7,750 nt of DNA from an uncultured Sphingobacteriales bacterium (GTDB taxonomy: Bacteria > Bacteroidota > Bacteroidia > Chitinophagales > Chitinophagaceae), in the NCBI GenBank assembly GCA_946887085.1, contig CAMPKG010000160.1, positions 1 to 7,750 on the forward strand, given 5' to 3'. The translations under genes were made by a program, and so were the position numbers. The first letter of the stretch is position 1. Each line of letters opens with the position of its first letter. The notes beneath the pieces are model-generated. The model was not told where the DNA came from. It worked only from the letters and a program-made list of their open reading frames with translations, and searched no databases. This document shows positions 6,727 to 7,750 of the stretch, in pieces.

Positions 6727-7718
6727 TTTCGTGCGTATTGTTCACCACCGAAATATTTATTGAATACATTTATCAATCTCGGCGACACATCTGCATTATT
6801 TCTTATCGCATGCACACGTTCGATCCACGCGTCCTGGTCAAAGTTGTCTATGTAATGCATTGGGAGGTCTTGAGCGGTAACTCTGGCAACTTCTCCGGTG
6901 TTATAAGCAAGAAATGGCAAGCCGGCAGACATGTACTCCATCAAAACCAGAGGTCCTGTTTCGGACACGGCTGTGTGAATCGCAAAATTATAACCAGGTA
7001 GAAGGTTTGAAAACTCGCTTACTCCTTCTACTATTTTGACAAGCTGATTTTCGCCTATCATTGAAACGATGGCATTCCAATATCCAGAGTCAGACCGGTT
7101 GCCGTAAATTGTAAGCTCCCACCCTGCGTGCCGGCAAAGTTCAATAGCAAACTCTATATTCTTAGTTCGTCTAATGTTTGCAATCATCACAACCCTTATT
7201 GGGTCAACCTGCCTAAAAGCAAATGATTGCGTCGAAGACACCGCATTTGCCAATAGATAAGTTTTTGAAGGTTTCACGTGCTCCCTGGCCCAATCCACCA
7301 ATGTCTGACTGACGCCAACGTAAAAATTGGGTTTAAAAAAATATTTCAGCCGCACCGGAACACTACGATTAACATCAATATCTCCGAAATGGTCGTGAAA
7401 TAGAATTTTATATTCACCGGCAAAGATCAATTGCGCCAGTTTTATGTATGCGTAACAATGCCTCATATGCACGTGCACGATATCAAAACGCGCACACAGA
7501 TTGTGGGCCTTATACAATTTCCGGATAGATAGCTTATTCTTCCGATCGAGAACATGGACCACAACATTTTTGTCGATGTTGCCAGTCATTTTGCCGGAAG
7601 CAGTAAACAGCAGTACTTCGGTAGCTACAAAAGAGTTATTCATAGTGTTCGCCAGGTGAATAAACACTTTCTCCGCTCCACCTATGTCGAGTTTATCAAT
7701 TACCTGTAGTACGCGCAT
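6693..7718 (-). CDS. GT4 family glycosyltransferase
   Basis: A 341-residue GT-B retaining glycosyltransferase. ATG at 7718-7716 leads directly into the first strand MRVLQVIDKLDIGGAEKVF, whose GGAE loop (14-17) is the classic GT4 acceptor-side glycine loop, so the start is well placed. Further marks: FDIVHVHMRHCYAYI (78-92), LFHDHFGD (106-113), FYVGVSQTLVDWA (132-144), NAVSS (158-162), the donor-domain opening VVMIANIRRTKNIEFA (176-191), and the EX7E motif in SETGPLVLMEYMSAG with E253 and E261. At 341 residues it is slightly short for the family, but both domains are complete. It overlaps the next gene by 34 nt. It probably transfers one sugar onto a lipid-linked intermediate at the cytoplasmic membrane face; donor and linkage cannot be assigned. 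Confidence 0.9.
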   Translation of the reverse strand: MRVLQVIDKLDIGGAEKVFIHLANTMNNSFVATEVLLFTASGKMTGNIDKNVVVHVLDRKNKLSIRKLYKAHNLCARFDIVHVHMRHCYAYIKLAQLIFAGEYKILFHDHFGDIDVNRSVPVRLKYFFKPNFYVGVSQTLVDWAREHVKPSKTYLLANAVSSTQSFAFRQVDPIRVVMIANIRRTKNIEFAIELCRHAGWELTIYGNRSDSGYWNAIVSMIGENQLVKIVEGVSEFSNLLPGYNFAIHTAVSETGPLVLMEYMSAGLPFLAYNTGEVARVTAQDLPMHYIDNFDQDAWIERVHAIRNNADVSPRLINVFNKYFGGEQYARKCLKIYESVNS

Positions 7719-7750
7719 ATGGTTTCTCCAGGGCGTTCTCTGCTACCTGT
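7696..7750 (-). CDS. Possible C-terminal tail of an upstream gene (partial)
   Basis: The frame open from the right edge reads QVAENALEKPYARTTGN and stops at TGA 7698-7696, which would overlap the next gene by 23 nt. Overlaps of this size occur at other junctions of the operon, and the peptide looks like an ordinary helical C-terminus. A second frame is also open to the edge (ending in AYYR, stop at 7702-7700), so the choice is not secure and no function can be given. The neighbouring sequence to the right would decide it. Confidence 0.3.
   Translation of the reverse strand, partial: QVAENALEKPYARTTGN

Noticed and set aside
6645..7001. Plus-strand open frame of 118 codons
   Set aside because: It lies opposite the overlap of two intact glycosyltransferases and shows no family features.
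7719..7750. Possible promoter or ribosome site before the first glycosyltransferase
   Set aside because: Only 32 bases are available, no -10/-35-like or Bacteroidota -7/-33-like pair is evident, and the stretch probably codes for the end of the upstream gene; CTGGAGAAACC is a weak Shine-Dalgarno candidate at best.

Overview
The window is an internal piece of a surface-polysaccharide (capsule, exopolysaccharide or O-antigen) biosynthesis operon. Every gene that can be supported lies on the minus strand, so transcription runs from high to low coordinates. Moderate GC, weak or absent Shine-Dalgarno sites, and protein sequences that read like those of Bacteroidota glycan loci suggest a Bacteroidota bacterium, perhaps near Chitinophagales or Cytophagales. 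This is an inference; no marker gene is present.

In transcription order the window holds: (i) at 7696-7750, a possible C-terminal tail of an upstream gene; (ii) at 6693-7718, a GT4-type glycosyltransferase; (iii) at 5587-6726, a second GT4 enzyme; (iv) at 4187-5482, a multi-pass O-antigen polymerase/ligase-like protein (Wzy/WaaL type), whose reading frame continues upstream to about 5599 without a standard start codon; (v) at 3193-4221, a third GT4 enzyme; (vi) at 1872-3176, a PaaK/CapK-family adenylate-forming enzyme; (vii) at 682-1875, a WbuB-like GT4 enzyme; (viii) at 1-675, a class I SAM-dependent methyltransferase whose C-terminus lies beyond the left edge.

Genes overlap or abut throughout: 34 nt, about 13 nt if the polymerase is extended, about 35 nt, a 16-nt gap, a 4-nt GTGA overlap, and a 6-nt gap. 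Nothing resembling a promoter or intrinsic terminator was seen between them, so this is probably one polycistronic unit with coupled translation. There is no gene-free stretch above 300 bases, and no RNA gene, mobile element or CRISPR array was seen.

A plausible joint role: the four GT4 enzymes assemble a lipid-linked oligosaccharide on the cytoplasmic face, the Wzy-like membrane protein polymerises or transfers it in the periplasm, and the CapK-like enzyme and the methyltransferase supply non-sugar decoration. The initiating phosphoglycosyltransferase, flippase and export genes expected of such a locus are not in the window. The main points of interest are the hidden N-terminal extension of the polymerase, a run of four consecutive genes with non-ATG starts, and the unexplained substrate of the CapK-like ligase.
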